From the NCBI GenBank assembly GCA_963728145.1, contig CAVSJA010000003.1:186001-250000 (forward strand): DNA of 64,000 nt, written 5' to 3'. The DNA comes from CAVSJA01 sp963728145 (GTDB lineage: Bacteria > Bacteroidota > Bacteroidia > Chitinophagales > Chitinophagaceae). The notes beneath the pieces are model-generated. The model saw only the letters and a program-made list of their open reading frames with translations. It ran no database searches and was not told the origin of the DNA. Position 1 is the first letter of the stretch. Every line of letters begins with the position of its first letter. Positions 26,461 through 35,110 of this stretch are shown here, piece after piece. The position numbers were made by a program, and so were the translations under genes.

Positions 26461-26713
26461 TCTGAACTCCTGCACCTTGAACGTTGTCATTTCGAGCCCG
26501 GAGTAATTAAGGTAATTCGGAATAGAGGAAACCAGGGCGAGAAATCTGCGTAATTGGCAATTGATCGAATTTCTGAGAGATGTTTATGCCGCAGATTTCT
26601 CGCCCTGGTTTCCTTATGTGAACGTTACCTCTTTTACTCCGGGCTCGAAATGACAAAGTTCAGAAAAAGGGTAGGGGCTCGAAATGGCAAGGTTCAAAGT
26701 GGAGGAGTTCAGA
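26461..26713. mobile_element. Nested inverted-repeat element, copy 2 (MITE/REP-like)
   Basis: The outer 10-base arms are perfect (26461-26470 and 26704-26713). The middle arms 26484-26506 and 26634-26656 match over 23 bases, and the inner arms 26527-26550 and 26590-26613 match perfectly over 24. It carries the same TCATTTCGAG and GCGAGAAATCT words as the copy at 17164. It fills the whole gap between two convergent genes, and its right arm contains the TGA stop of the dehydrogenase gene. Confidence 0.82.
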
Positions 26714-29636
26714 CTAAGGCGTCATAAAGTATCTCCACCGGGTGAAATGCCTTTACCCCCGTTCCATCTTTTATCTGATGCCTGCAACTCGTACCAGGCG
26801 CAGCTATTAAGGTCCCATTTAGTTTATTGCGTACTGCGGGAAATAGTACAAGCTCGCCGATTTGTTGTGAGATTTGATAGTGCTCTTTTTCATATCCAAA
26901 GGAACCCGCCATTCCGCAACAACCCGAAGGAATAATCTCCACAGAATAATTTTCGGGGAAGGAAAGAATTTTTGCAGATGAAGAAACTGAAGAAATTGCT
27001 TTTTGCTGGCAATGACCATGAAGTTTGATTAACTTTTTTTCGGCATGAAATTTCGATTTGGAAATTCTTCCATTTTCAATTTCTCTTGCAATAAATTCAT
27101 CAACCAGGAAACTGTTTAAAGCCAGTTCCTTGGCTTTATTGAATAATTCATCATCGGCCAGATCCACATATTCATCCCTGAATGTTAGAATGGCTGAAGG
27201 TTCGATACCAATCAATGGCGTTTCTGATTTAATAAATGGATGAAGAAGTTCAATATTCTTATTCGCAATGTTTTTTGCTTTTCGTAATAGTCCTTTTGAA
27301 AGCCAGGTTCGGCCACTTTCGATATGATCAGGAATTATCACTTCATAGCCCAGCTTTTCTAATAGCAAAATTGATTTGATCCCTATCTCAGTATCATTGT
27401 AATTAGTAAACTCATCGCAAAAAAAATAGACGCTGCGCTTGTTTGCATTTATAGTCCCATTCCTGTGCTTTTTATACCAGTTTCTCAATGTTGTATTATG
27501 AAGCGTTGGCATTGATCTCTCCTTTGCAAAACCCGAGAACCCTTTTATCAAATTGCTTAAGGGTTTCGCTGTCATAAAGAAATTGTAGATACCAGGAGCT
27601 ATTGAACCCAATTTTGCGGAACGGGTGAAATTGGCAATAAGTTTTGAGCGAAGTGGAATTCCATTCGCATCATAGTATTGTTGAAGGAATTCAGCTTTTA
27701 ATTTTGCCACATCCACATTCGATGGACATTCGGATTTGCAACCCTTACAACTCAGGCAGAGGTCCATCACGTCATAGATTTCCTTATGATCAAATCGATT
27801 TAGTTTTTCTGAATGCGTGAGAAACTCCCTCAAAATATTGGCTCTCGCTCTTGTCGTATCCTTTTCATTTCTCGTAGCCATATACGAGGGGCACATCGTT
27901 CCACCCGATAACTGCGTTTTCCTGCAATCACCGGAACCATTGCATTGTTCGGCGTGTTGCAGCACGTCCTGGTTGTAATAGCGAAAGATTGTTTTGAATT
28001 TTGGAGTTTGCTGACCAGGAGTATAACGCAGCATTTGATTCATCGAAGGAGTATCAACAATTTTGTTCGGATTGAAAATATTTTTCGGGTCCCATAGTTG
28101 TTTTATCTCCTTCAACAATCGATAATTCTTTTCACCAACCATTTGCTTTATAAATTCTCCCCGCAGTCTTCCATCACCATGTTCACCACTCAATGAACCA
28201 TTGTATTTCTTTACCAGTGCTGCAATCTCTTCAGCAATGGTCCGGAACAGGCGGTTGCCTTCTTTGGTCTTCAAATTGATGATGGGTCGCAAATGCAATT
28301 CACCTGAACCAGCATGTGCATAGTGTACGGAATAGAGTCCATGTTTTTTCAGGATCTCATTGAATTCGCGAATGTATGCCGGAAGATCATTTACATCAAC
28401 AGCAGTGTCTTCAATAACCGGAACCGCTTTATCATCTCCCGGTAGATTTCCCAGTAGTCCCAGTCCTGCTTTTCGAAGTGTCCAGATCTTTTTGCAATCT
28501 TCTCCAAATAATAAAGGGAAATGAAAACCCAATCCTGCTGCTCTCATTTCTTCTTCAACTTTCTTTGCGATCCCAATCACTTCTTCCCTCGAATTCCTGC
28601 TGAATTCAATAACCAGGATCGCTCCCGGATCCCCTAATACAAAAAACCGGTTTTTGCTTTGTTCGATATTATCCTTCGTACATTCGAGAATATAATGATC
28701 AATTAGTTCGCTGGCACTGGGATCATATTTTAATGCGATCAGGTTTGCCCGTAATGATTCATCGATACTGTTGAAGTGAACGCAGAGCAGTCCTGCTTCT
28801 TTTGGCGGAAGGGGAACAAGATTCAATTTGATCTCTGTAATAAATGCAAGCGTTCCTTCCGAACCTGCAATCAATTTGCAGAAATTAAAATCCGGACTAC
28901 CAGCTATGAACGGTGAAGTTTCAAGGAGAACATCAACAGCATAACCAGTATTTCTTCGCTCAATGCTTTTCTTCGGAAATTCTTTTCTGATCTCGACCTG
29001 GTTCTCATAGTTGCTCAATAAGCTGCGAACTTTTTTATAGATGCTCGCCTGCAATGACTCACCTTCACATTTAGCATGAAATTCATCATTGCTCAATGTC
29101 TTAAATTCTGCTTCGGAGCCATCACTCAGTAATGCTTTTACTTCAAGTAAGTGTTCCCTCGTACTGCCATACACAACCGAATTCGAGCCGCAGGAATTAT
29201 TTCCAACCATTCCGCCAATCATCGCGCGGTTGGCAGTAGATGTTTCCGGACCGAAAAACAGTCCATGAGGTTTCAGAAAGAGGTTTAATTCATCTCTTAT
29301 AACTCCCGGCTGAACACGCACCCATTTTTCTTCTTTATTAAATTCAATGATGCCGGTAAAATATTTGGAGACATCAACAATGATTCCATTGCCCACCACC
29401 TGTCCTGCAAGTGATGTTCCCGCGGTACGGGGGATCAATGAAGTATGTTCTTTATGCGCAAATACAATTAGCTTTTTAATATCCTTTATTGATTTTGGAA
29501 TAGCAACCGCCAGGGGCATTTCACGGTAAGCAGAAGCATCGGTGGCATATAGCGTCCGCATGGTTTGGTCAAAGAAAAGGTCACCATCCAATTCAACTCC
29601 CAGGGTTTTCAGCTTTGCTTCAATTTGGTTGTTCAT
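26709..29636 (-). CDS. FAD-binding and Fe-S-binding oxidoreductase (D-2-hydroxyacid dehydrogenase, YdiJ-like)
   Basis: This 975-residue fusion enzyme has, in order, a PCMH-type FAD domain (about 40-270; PRTAGTSLAGQVVGNG, GPETSTANRAMIGGMVGNNS), a FAD-oxidase C-terminal domain (HYAHAGSGELHLRPIINL, SLSGEHGDGRLRGEFI), two ferredoxin-like cysteine clusters (GDCRKTQ...MCPSYMATR and CLSCKGCKSECPS) and a CCG domain (KLHGHCQQKA, PSGCCGMAGSFGYEKEHYQI). The architecture matches the large D-lactate/D-2-hydroxyglutarate dehydrogenases such as E. coli YdiJ. It oxidizes a D-2-hydroxyacid and passes electrons through Fe-S centres to a carrier. The substrate is not certain. The stop codon lies inside an inverted-repeat element. 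The gene follows a TspO gene after seven bases. Confidence 0.92.
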   Translation of the reverse strand: MNNQIEAKLKTLGVELDGDLFFDQTMRTLYATDASAYREMPLAVAIPKSIKDIKKLIVFAHKEHTSLIPRTAGTSLAGQVVGNGIIVDVSKYFTGIIEFNKEEKWVRVQPGVIRDELNLFLKPHGLFFGPETSTANRAMIGGMVGNNSCGSNSVVYGSTREHLLEVKALLSDGSEAEFKTLSNDEFHAKCEGESLQASIYKKVRSLLSNYENQVEIRKEFPKKSIERRNTGYAVDVLLETSPFIAGSPDFNFCKLIAGSEGTLAFITEIKLNLVPLPPKEAGLLCVHFNSIDESLRANLIALKYDPSASELIDHYILECTKDNIEQSKNRFFVLGDPGAILVIEFSRNSREEVIGIAKKVEEEMRAAGLGFHFPLLFGEDCKKIWTLRKAGLGLLGNLPGDDKAVPVIEDTAVDVNDLPAYIREFNEILKKHGLYSVHYAHAGSGELHLRPIINLKTKEGNRLFRTIAEEIAALVKKYNGSLSGEHGDGRLRGEFIKQMVGEKNYRLLKEIKQLWDPKNIFNPNKIVDTPSMNQMLRYTPGQQTPKFKTIFRYYNQDVLQHAEQCNGSGDCRKTQLSGGTMCPSYMATRNEKDTTRARANILREFLTHSEKLNRFDHKEIYDVMDLCLSCKGCKSECPSNVDVAKLKAEFLQQYYDANGIPLRSKLIANFTRSAKLGSIAPGIYNFFMTAKPLSNLIKGFSGFAKERSMPTLHNTTLRNWYKKHRNGTINANKRSVYFFCDEFTNYNDTEIGIKSILLLEKLGYEVIIPDHIESGRTWLSKGLLRKAKNIANKNIELLHPFIKSETPLIGIEPSAILTFRDEYVDLADDELFNKAKELALNSFLVDEFIAREIENGRISKSKFHAEKKLIKLHGHCQQKAISSVSSSAKILSFPENYSVEIIPSGCCGMAGSFGYEKEHYQISQQIGELVLFPAVRNKLNGTLIAAPGTSCRHQIKDGTGVKAFHPVEILYDALV

Positions 29637-29642
29637 CAGTAA

Positions 29643-30128
29643 TCAAGAATTGCCGGTTCCGGAGAGATTCAATTTCAACAATCCCCTGAAATAATAAATA
29701 TCATAAATAAGCCATACTAAGTATGGAAACAATGTCCATGCACTTATGCGATCAGTGCCCCATAGCAGTGCGAACAATGTTATTACGATAAGACCAAAAG
29801 GGTAAATAGAAAAGTAAAACAAGCGGATAGACTTCGCTTTAAATAATAAAAAATTTGTCAGGCCATTGAAAAGCATCATCAAAATTAAGAGGATCATAAT
29901 TACAGTAAAGTTGTTGTCTATCTTTCCCGCAAACAAGCGATAGGCAATAATTCCGCACATCAGATAATAAAGTCCACCAATAAAATACCAAACATAGAAT
30001 GAGAATGAATATTTAGGTTGTTTAAGGCTTTCAAACCATTTCTTACCATTTTTGGAAGTGACAAACAGTTCAAGGATCACTGAGCCCAGGCAAAGAGCGA
30101 CAGTTAGTATAATTGCATCTTTGTTCAT
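29643..30128 (-). CDS. TspO/MBR family membrane protein
   Basis: This 161-residue protein has five hydrophobic helices and the TspO signature WFESLKQPKYSFSFYVW after helix 1, followed by IGGLYYLMCGIIAYR. Helix 4-5 motifs (IYPFGLIVITLFALLW and FPYLVWLIYDIYYFRG) fit the family. TspO binds porphyrins and steroids and is linked to tetrapyrrole and stress regulation. It ends six bases before the dehydrogenase start on the same strand and starts 28 bases after the aldo/keto reductase stop, so the three probably share one transcript. The C-terminal tail NLSGTGNS is short and polar. Confidence 0.82.
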   Translation of the reverse strand: MNKDAIILTVALCLGSVILELFVTSKNGKKWFESLKQPKYSFSFYVWYFIGGLYYLMCGIIAYRLFAGKIDNNFTVIMILLILMMLFNGLTNFLLFKAKSIRLFYFSIYPFGLIVITLFALLWGTDRISAWTLFPYLVWLIYDIYYFRGLLKLNLSGTGNS

Positions 30129-30155
30129 CGTATTGAATCGTCAACCAGCGGAATT

Positions 30156-31130
30156 TTACCTATCCACCAACTTCTCATACTCCTCAGAATATCTTGGCCC
30201 CGTATCCGGATACTTTGCAAGGATTGCTTCAATGGCATTCAAATCTCCCTTTGTAATTGTTATATCAACTGCTGCGGCATTTTCTTCTAAATATTTTCTC
30301 TTCTTTGTACCTGGGATCGGGATGATATTTTCGCCTTGAGCCAATACCCAGGCTAATGCAAGTTGGGCCGGAGTGCAACTCTTTGTTTTTGCAAAATCCG
30401 CAAATGCCGCGGAAAGTTTGTTATTGTTCTCTTCGTATTGAAGTTGGTACCGCGGAAGCGTCTTTCTGAAATCTTTTTCGCCCAATTCGCGGATATTAAG
30501 GGTATTTGTCACGAGTCCTCTTGCCAGTGGACTAAAAGGGACAAATGAGATTCCCATCTCCTTACAGAAAGGGAGAATTTCTTCTTCAACACGACGGGTT
30601 AACAAAGAATACTCGCTTTGCAGCGCGCTGATCGGATGAACAGAAAATGCTTTTTTGATCGATTTAGGGGCCGCTTCTGACAAACCAAGATATCTCACTT
30701 TACCTTCTTTTACCAATTGAGCCATCGCTCCGACCATTTCTTCAACTGGAACATTCGGATCAATCCGGTGCGCGTAGTAAAGATCAATTTCGTCAACCTG
30801 TAAACGCTTCAGACTTGCTTCGACGGCTTTTTTAATGTAGGCAGGAGAACCATCAAATCCTGTAGCATCCCCGAACCTGAAACCAAATTTGGTTGCAATG
30901 AAGATCTTATCCCGGTTCGTCTTCAAGAGTTTTGACACCAGTTCTTCATTGGCACCATTGGCATAAACGTCAGCAGTATCCCAGAAATTTATTCCAAGGT
31001 CCAATGCCCGGTGGAGGGTAGCGATGGATTCCTCATCATCTCTTTCTCCATAGGCGTGGCTCATGCCCATACAGCCCAGACCAATTGCCGAAAGGTTTGT
31101 TCCGGTTTTTCCAAGTTCACGGTATTTCAT
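30156..31130 (-). CDS. Aldo/keto reductase
   Basis: This 324-residue (alpha/beta)8 NADPH-dependent reductase carries the family pattern: LGKTGTNLSAIGLGCMGMS, NFWDTADVYANGANEEL (Asp and Tyr of the catalytic tetrad), IFIATKFGF (Lys), IDLYYAHRIDP (His), the GKVRYLGLSEA segment, and IPIPGTKKRKYLEENAAA for NADPH binding. It resembles the YajO/AKR11-13-like group acting on aldehydes and ketones. It is the first gene of a probable three-gene unit with TspO and the FAD/Fe-S dehydrogenase. A physiological substrate cannot be inferred. Confidence 0.93.
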   Translation of the reverse strand: MKYRELGKTGTNLSAIGLGCMGMSHAYGERDDEESIATLHRALDLGINFWDTADVYANGANEELVSKLLKTNRDKIFIATKFGFRFGDATGFDGSPAYIKKAVEASLKRLQVDEIDLYYAHRIDPNVPVEEMVGAMAQLVKEGKVRYLGLSEAAPKSIKKAFSVHPISALQSEYSLLTRRVEEEILPFCKEMGISFVPFSPLARGLVTNTLNIRELGEKDFRKTLPRYQLQYEENNNKLSAAFADFAKTKSCTPAQLALAWVLAQGENIIPIPGTKKRKYLEENAAAVDITITKGDLNAIEAILAKYPDTGPRYSEEYEKLVDR

Positions 31131-31515
31131 AATGTCGCCTCGTTTAAGTTAGGTTTCGACTTGCAAATTATTGATTATTAATTATTAATTATTCCTGCCC
31201 GACTGACGCCTCATCAGAACGGATTCATCCAAACCGGTCAGGCGGGGGATTATTGCTACGCTGACTGGCAATCTTCAAATAGTCAAAGACCCAATAATCA
31301 TTAATTAATAATTAATAATCCCCGCCTGTCTGGTGTCAGTCGGGCAGGAATAATCAAAGGTCGGTCGCGGGTTTTGATCCAGAAAGCACTTCTTCACACC
31401 GTGGGTAAAGCTTTTTTGCGCTGGTATAAAAAAGTGATTTATCTTTTCTGGCTATTAAGGCTCAATGCGGTATTGCCGATTAGCCGCCATCATGAATTAA
31501 CCTAAAAACAATTTT
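31131..31515. other. Intergenic region of 385 bases between divergent genes
   Basis: The left 230 bases hold a large palindromic array (31160-31360). The right part (31360-31515) contains GCTTTTTTGCGCTGGTATAA and TTATCTTTTC but no clear promoter match, and ends in an A-rich leader before the DUF4383 start. No gene or RNA was recognised. Confidence 0.6.
31188..31354. repeat. Perfect 20-base inverted repeat with ATTAATTATT arrays
   Basis: Bases 31188-31207 and 31335-31354 are exact reverse complements. Inside, GGCGGGGGATTATT (31242-31255) matches AATAATCCCCGCC (31314-31326), and both flanks carry AATTATT/AATTAAT units with seven- to eight-base spacing. The whole can fold into a long branched hairpin. 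Confidence 0.78.
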
Positions 31516-31902
31516 ATGACACCAAAATCTGCTGCTCTTTTATGGGGTTTAGTTTTTATTGCAGTGGGGATACTTGGTTTTGTGGACAATCCGATTGTTG
31601 GTACTTCTGAAGGAGCGATTTTTCATGCTGATACGCTTCACAACTCGATTCACCTTGCAAGTGGAGCATTGTTCCTTCTCTTTGCTATTGCCGCACCGGG
31701 ATCCGTTGCCGGCTTCCTGAAAATTTTTGGTATTATTTATTTGCTCATCGGTGTACTTGGCATGATCACTGCCGGTGGCGAGGGTGGCGGGAAAATTTTA
31801 GGCATCCTTCATGTAAATAGTAATGATAACTATTTGCATATTGGCCTGGGTGTACTCATCTTCCTTTCCGGTTATCTTGGAAGAAGGCCTGCTGTTGCTT
31901 AA
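31516..31902 (+). CDS. DUF4383 family membrane protein
   Basis: This 128-residue protein has four hydrophobic helices: AALLWGLVFIAVGILGFV, LASGALFLLFAIAAPGS, IFGIIYLLIGVLGMITA and YLHIGLGVLIFLSGYLG. Histidines in FHADTLHNSIHLASGALFL and the glycine-rich GLGVLIFLSGYLG are typical of DUF4383, small membrane proteins of unknown function. It is a single-gene unit with an A-rich leader (TTAACCTAAAAACAATTTT) before the ATG and a strong terminator 24 bases after the stop. Confidence 0.82.
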   Translation: MTPKSAALLWGLVFIAVGILGFVDNPIVGTSEGAIFHADTLHNSIHLASGALFLLFAIAAPGSVAGFLKIFGIIYLLIGVLGMITAGGEGGGKILGILHVNSNDNYLHIGLGVLIFLSGYLGRRPAVA

Positions 31903-31925
31903 CGGTTATTAAAATAGACCCACAA

Positions 31926-31960
31926 TCCCTCCCCGCCACCGGCGGGGGGGGATTTTTTTA
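31926..31960 (+). terminator. Rho-independent terminator between convergent genes
   Basis: A GC-rich stem, CCCTCCCCGCC (31927-31937) with GGCGGGGGGGG (31941-31951), has an ACC loop and is followed by a run of T residues. It sits between the DUF4383 gene and the opposing CinA gene and may serve the former. Confidence 0.82.
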
Positions 31961-31961
31961 T

Positions 31962-32468
31962 TTATTCCATAGAATTCAAATGAGTATTGAATTCATCCAG
32001 TACTTCATGTGCGTAGAACAATTGAACAGAAAAGGGATTTGATTTTTTAGGTTTGATATTTTTTGCGACAACGATTGTTCCTTTGTATGCAATAGCGAAA
32101 TAAGCAAACAATTTATTTTCTGATTCCGGAACGGGCGAAGCGTATCCGGTAATACCAATTCCCCAATCGCTATTAAAGAGATTACATACCTGCACGGCCA
32201 TTTCCGCTGACACTTTTAATGAAACACAATTGCATTCCATTGCATGAATCGGTTCAATTCTAAGATGCCTTACTTTCTGGCCAATATTATAAGTGGTTAT
32301 TCCGCCCTGGTAGAATTTTTCCGCATCTGTTGCCATGGAGAAGGCAAGCTGTAACAGTCCCGAAGTAACGCTCTCGGCAATGGCGATTGTCTCCTTTCGG
32401 AACAAGATCCTGTCTCGAATGGGGTCAATATTTTTTTTTAGCAATAATGGATCGGCGGATGAACTCAT
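31962..32468 (-). CDS. CinA-like C-terminal domain protein (NMN amidohydrolase family)
   Basis: This 168-residue protein corresponds to the stand-alone CinA C-terminal/PncC domain: TIAIAESVTSGLLQLAFSM, KFYQGGITTYNIGQKVRHL and GIGITGYASPVPE. The family deamidates nicotinamide mononucleotide to NaMN in pyridine nucleotide salvage. The usual motif is AESCTGG, and here AESVTSG replaces Cys and one Gly, which may alter activity. The catalytic Ser of the ES motif and the GITGxAxP loop are kept. The role is therefore probable but not certain. Confidence 0.8.
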   Translation of the reverse strand: MSSSADPLLLKKNIDPIRDRILFRKETIAIAESVTSGLLQLAFSMATDAEKFYQGGITTYNIGQKVRHLRIEPIHAMECNCVSLKVSAEMAVQVCNLFNSDWGIGITGYASPVPESENKLFAYFAIAYKGTIVVAKNIKPKKSNPFSVQLFYAHEVLDEFNTHLNSME

Positions 32469-32624
32469 TATTTTGGTTTATGGTAAATTGTGGTTAATGA
32501 TTGTAGCTGAAAAATCATGCCACGGGAATTATTGAATATTTTCTATTTAATATTTCGTATTGAAATACTTTTCGTGGGATAACTTATAACGACTTAATTT
32601 ATTTTTGAATCCTAATTAATTCAG

Positions 32625-34355
32625 ATGAAGACAGTTTTTGCGGCTGTTGTATTGAATTTCCTCGTTTGTTTCGCATTTACTTCTTGCTCCGGACCGGACA
32701 AGCCAGTTTCCGAAAAAGACTTCACCAGAAAAGTTGTGGATACTAATCCATCCGTTGCCCCTTTATCACCCGAAGCAAGCATAAAGAAGATTCAATTGCC
32801 TCCCGGTTATTCCGTTGAATTGGTGGCAAGTGAACCCATGGTGCAGGAACCTGTAGCAATGGCATGGGATGGAAATGGAAGATTGTTTGTTGCGGAGATG
32901 AATACTTATATGAAGGATGCTGCGGCAACAGGAGAATTTGAACCCACCAGCCGGATAAAATTATTGATTGATGAAGACGGCGATGGACGAATGGATAAAG
33001 CAACAGTTTTTATCGACAGTCTTGTTTTACCACGCGTGATCCTTCCGGTCGGCGACCAGTTATTGGTTGGCGTAACGAATGTGCAACATATCTGGAGTTA
33101 CCGGGATACAAACGGCGATGGAAAAGCTGATGAAAAGAAAATCGTATTTCGAAATGATGTACTTGACGTAAGAAATATGGAGCACCAGAATGGGGGATTT
33201 TTATGGAATCTCGATAACTGGATCTATCCTTCACGTGATAATCTTCGGTACAAGTATAAAAATGGAATGCTCATCGCCGATACGATGGTGGATAATATGA
33301 TCGGGCAATGGGGAATGACGACAGATAATTATGGAAGGTTGTTTTATTCCGAAGCTGGTCCTGGTCTCCCCGCAGTACAAATACAGCAGATGCCTGCATA
33401 TGGGGCGTTGAATTTCGATGATCAGTATTCAGAATCATTTACAACTTTATGGCCGATCATTGGAAATATTGATGCACAGGGTGGAAGAAATGCATTGAGA
33501 CCCGAAGATAATACATTGAAAAAATTCACTTCCGGTTGCGGACAATCGATTTTCAGAGGAGATAGACTTCCAAAAGATATGCTAGGAGATTATTTTATTC
33601 CCGAGCCAGTTGGTCGTGTTATAAAAAGAGGGAAAGTTATCAATCGGGATGGAAAGATCTATATCGAAGATGCATATCAGGAAAAGGATTGGTTGGCATC
33701 GGCAGATATGAATTTCCGCCCAATTAATACATATACAGGACCCGATGGATGTTTCTATATAGTTGATATGTACCATGGCATTATCCAGGAAGCTGAATGG
33801 ACAACGCCGGATTCTTATCTTGGAAAAGTAATTGCAGAAAAAGAATTGTATAAAAACCGTGGAATGGGAAGGATCCTTCGCGTGGTTCATAAAGATTTTA
33901 AGCGTGATAACACAGCTCCAAAAAGGTTGAATCAATCCGCAAGCGAACTGATACCATATTTGGATCATCCGAATGGATGGTGGAGAGATAATGCGCAATT
34001 GTTATTGATCGTGAAGAATGATCGAACTGTCATACCTGCATTGAAAGAAATTGCAACTGGTGGTAATGGTCCGTTGAAAAGCAAGCCCGGCGAGCTTGCG
34101 CGGATACATGCGCTATGGACGCTTGAAGGAATGGAAGCGATTGATAAAGGGACCCTGCTCAAAGCATTTGACGATCCTCATCCGGAAGTTCGCAAATCAG
34201 CAGTATGGATCAGTGAGCAATTTATTAAGATTAACGATAAGGAAGTGTTGAACCGGTTAGGCAAAATGACAAACGACCAAAGTGCCGATGTAAAGATCCA
34301 GTTATCCTTATCATTGAGAACAAATAAATCAACTGAGAGCGCAATCAATCGTTAA
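32625..34355 (+). CDS. PVC-type membrane-bound dehydrogenase domain lipoprotein (N-terminal part of a frameshifted gene)
   Basis: The protein has 576 residues with a lipoprotein signal (FAFTSC, Cys near 21). It has a beta-propeller domain beginning VQEPVAMAWDGNGRLFVAEM, with two calcium-loop-like repeats (DEDGDGRMDKATVF, DTNGDGKADEKKIV), then HEAT-like repeats near 440-570. This is the architecture of PVC-type putative membrane-bound dehydrogenases, which normally continue into a cytochrome c domain. The frame stops at AINR, while the cytochrome domain continues at once in the +1 frame (34342 onward). TATTTTTG at 32600-32607 fits a -7 promoter element. The oxidized substrate is unknown. Confidence 0.85.
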   Translation: MKTVFAAVVLNFLVCFAFTSCSGPDKPVSEKDFTRKVVDTNPSVAPLSPEASIKKIQLPPGYSVELVASEPMVQEPVAMAWDGNGRLFVAEMNTYMKDAAATGEFEPTSRIKLLIDEDGDGRMDKATVFIDSLVLPRVILPVGDQLLVGVTNVQHIWSYRDTNGDGKADEKKIVFRNDVLDVRNMEHQNGGFLWNLDNWIYPSRDNLRYKYKNGMLIADTMVDNMIGQWGMTTDNYGRLFYSEAGPGLPAVQIQQMPAYGALNFDDQYSESFTTLWPIIGNIDAQGGRNALRPEDNTLKKFTSGCGQSIFRGDRLPKDMLGDYFIPEPVGRVIKRGKVINRDGKIYIEDAYQEKDWLASADMNFRPINTYTGPDGCFYIVDMYHGIIQEAEWTTPDSYLGKVIAEKELYKNRGMGRILRVVHKDFKRDNTAPKRLNQSASELIPYLDHPNGWWRDNAQLLLIVKNDRTVIPALKEIATGGNGPLKSKPGELARIHALWTLEGMEAIDKGTLLKAFDDPHPEVRKSAVWISEQFIKINDKEVLNRLGKMTNDQSADVKIQLSLSLRTNKSTESAINR

Positions 34356-34359
34356 AAAA

Positions 34360-34908
34360 TTGGTTGAGGAAAATAAAAACAACCAGCTACTGCAGTTTTC
34401 CTATACTACTTTCATTGATACCAGAAAAAGGCTTGAAGAAGAAAGGAAGAGAACGTTAAACCTTAGTGTTGAAGACCGTAATCTCGTAACAAGAGGTTCT
34501 ACGATATACAAACAACTTTGTGCGTCCTGCCATGGTCCGGATGGAAAAGGAGTAGCCATTGGAGGAAAGCCCATTCCTGCACCACCACTTGTTGGTTCAC
34601 CGCGAGTAAAAGGAGACAAGATATTGCTTACACAACTTTTATTAAATGGATTGAAAGGACCTGTCGACGGCAAGACCTATCCCGATATGATGCCGCCGAT
34701 GGATGGGAATGATGACGAATGGATCGCTTCTGTCTTAAGTTATATTCGCAATAGCGGGGATCTTGGAAATAATTCATCCGTCATCACAAAAGATGAAATA
34801 ACTGAGATTCGAAAGAATACACCTAAAATACAAGGTGGCATGACGATACAAATGCTAGAGATATTTAAATTGGGGAGAGCGGAGAAAGCGAATTGGAAGA
34901 AGAAGTGA
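34360..34908 (+). CDS. Cytochrome c domain, likely detached C-terminus of the preceding protein
   Basis: About 182 residues hold one c-type heme site, CASCH (34519-34533), preceded by GSTIYKQLCAS and followed by GPDGKGVAIGGKP and a MMPPM methionine ligand region. The frame has no ATG. The first initiator is a TTG at 34360, and the frame is open upstream to at least 34342 (QSIVKK), overlapping the preceding gene. No export signal is present, although cytochrome c needs export for heme attachment. The simplest reading is that it is the C-terminus of the PVC-type dehydrogenase, separated by a single extra base near 34335-34345. Confidence 0.8.
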   Translation: MVEENKNNQLLQFSYTTFIDTRKRLEEERKRTLNLSVEDRNLVTRGSTIYKQLCASCHGPDGKGVAIGGKPIPAPPLVGSPRVKGDKILLTQLLLNGLKGPVDGKTYPDMMPPMDGNDDEWIASVLSYIRNSGDLGNNSSVITKDEITEIRKNTPKIQGGMTIQMLEIFKLGRAEKANWKKK

Positions 34909-34936
34909 AGACGAGAGGCAAGAGGCAAGAGGCAAT
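34909..34936. repeat. Short seven-base GAGGCAA array
   Basis: Three GAGGCAA units follow the cytochrome stop, ending in GGCAATAATAA. There is no complementary arm. Confidence 0.55.
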
Positions 34937-34970
34937 AATAAATTCGAAATGCAAGATATATGAGTTGGAA

Positions 34971-35083
34971 TTTGTCCCGTAATGGACAAAATCTTTGTAG
35001 TCAGGATCTTTTCCTCACCCCGAAGGGGTGAAATCTTGGTAGCAACGGGATCTGTCATTTGACGAGCGCCCCGTATGGGGCGC
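34971..35083. repeat. Cluster of three REP-like hairpins with a shared trailer
   Basis: There are three hairpins: 34971-34990 (TTTGTCC/GGACAAA), 35016-35030 (CACCCC/GGGGTG, GAA loop) and 35066-35083 (GCGCCCC/GGGGCGC, GTAT loop). The first two are followed by AAATCTTTGTAG or AAATCTTGGTAG and the third by AATCTG. No transposase is nearby. Confidence 0.75.
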
Positions 35084-35110
35084 AATCTGAATAAAACGCA
35101 TTTGAAAATC

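Noticed and set aside
34351..34362. Programmed -1 slippage on the AAAAAA run
   Set aside because: The TAA stop is read before the run can be decoded in frame. Only a +1 skip at CGT-TAA would work, and a sequence error is simpler.
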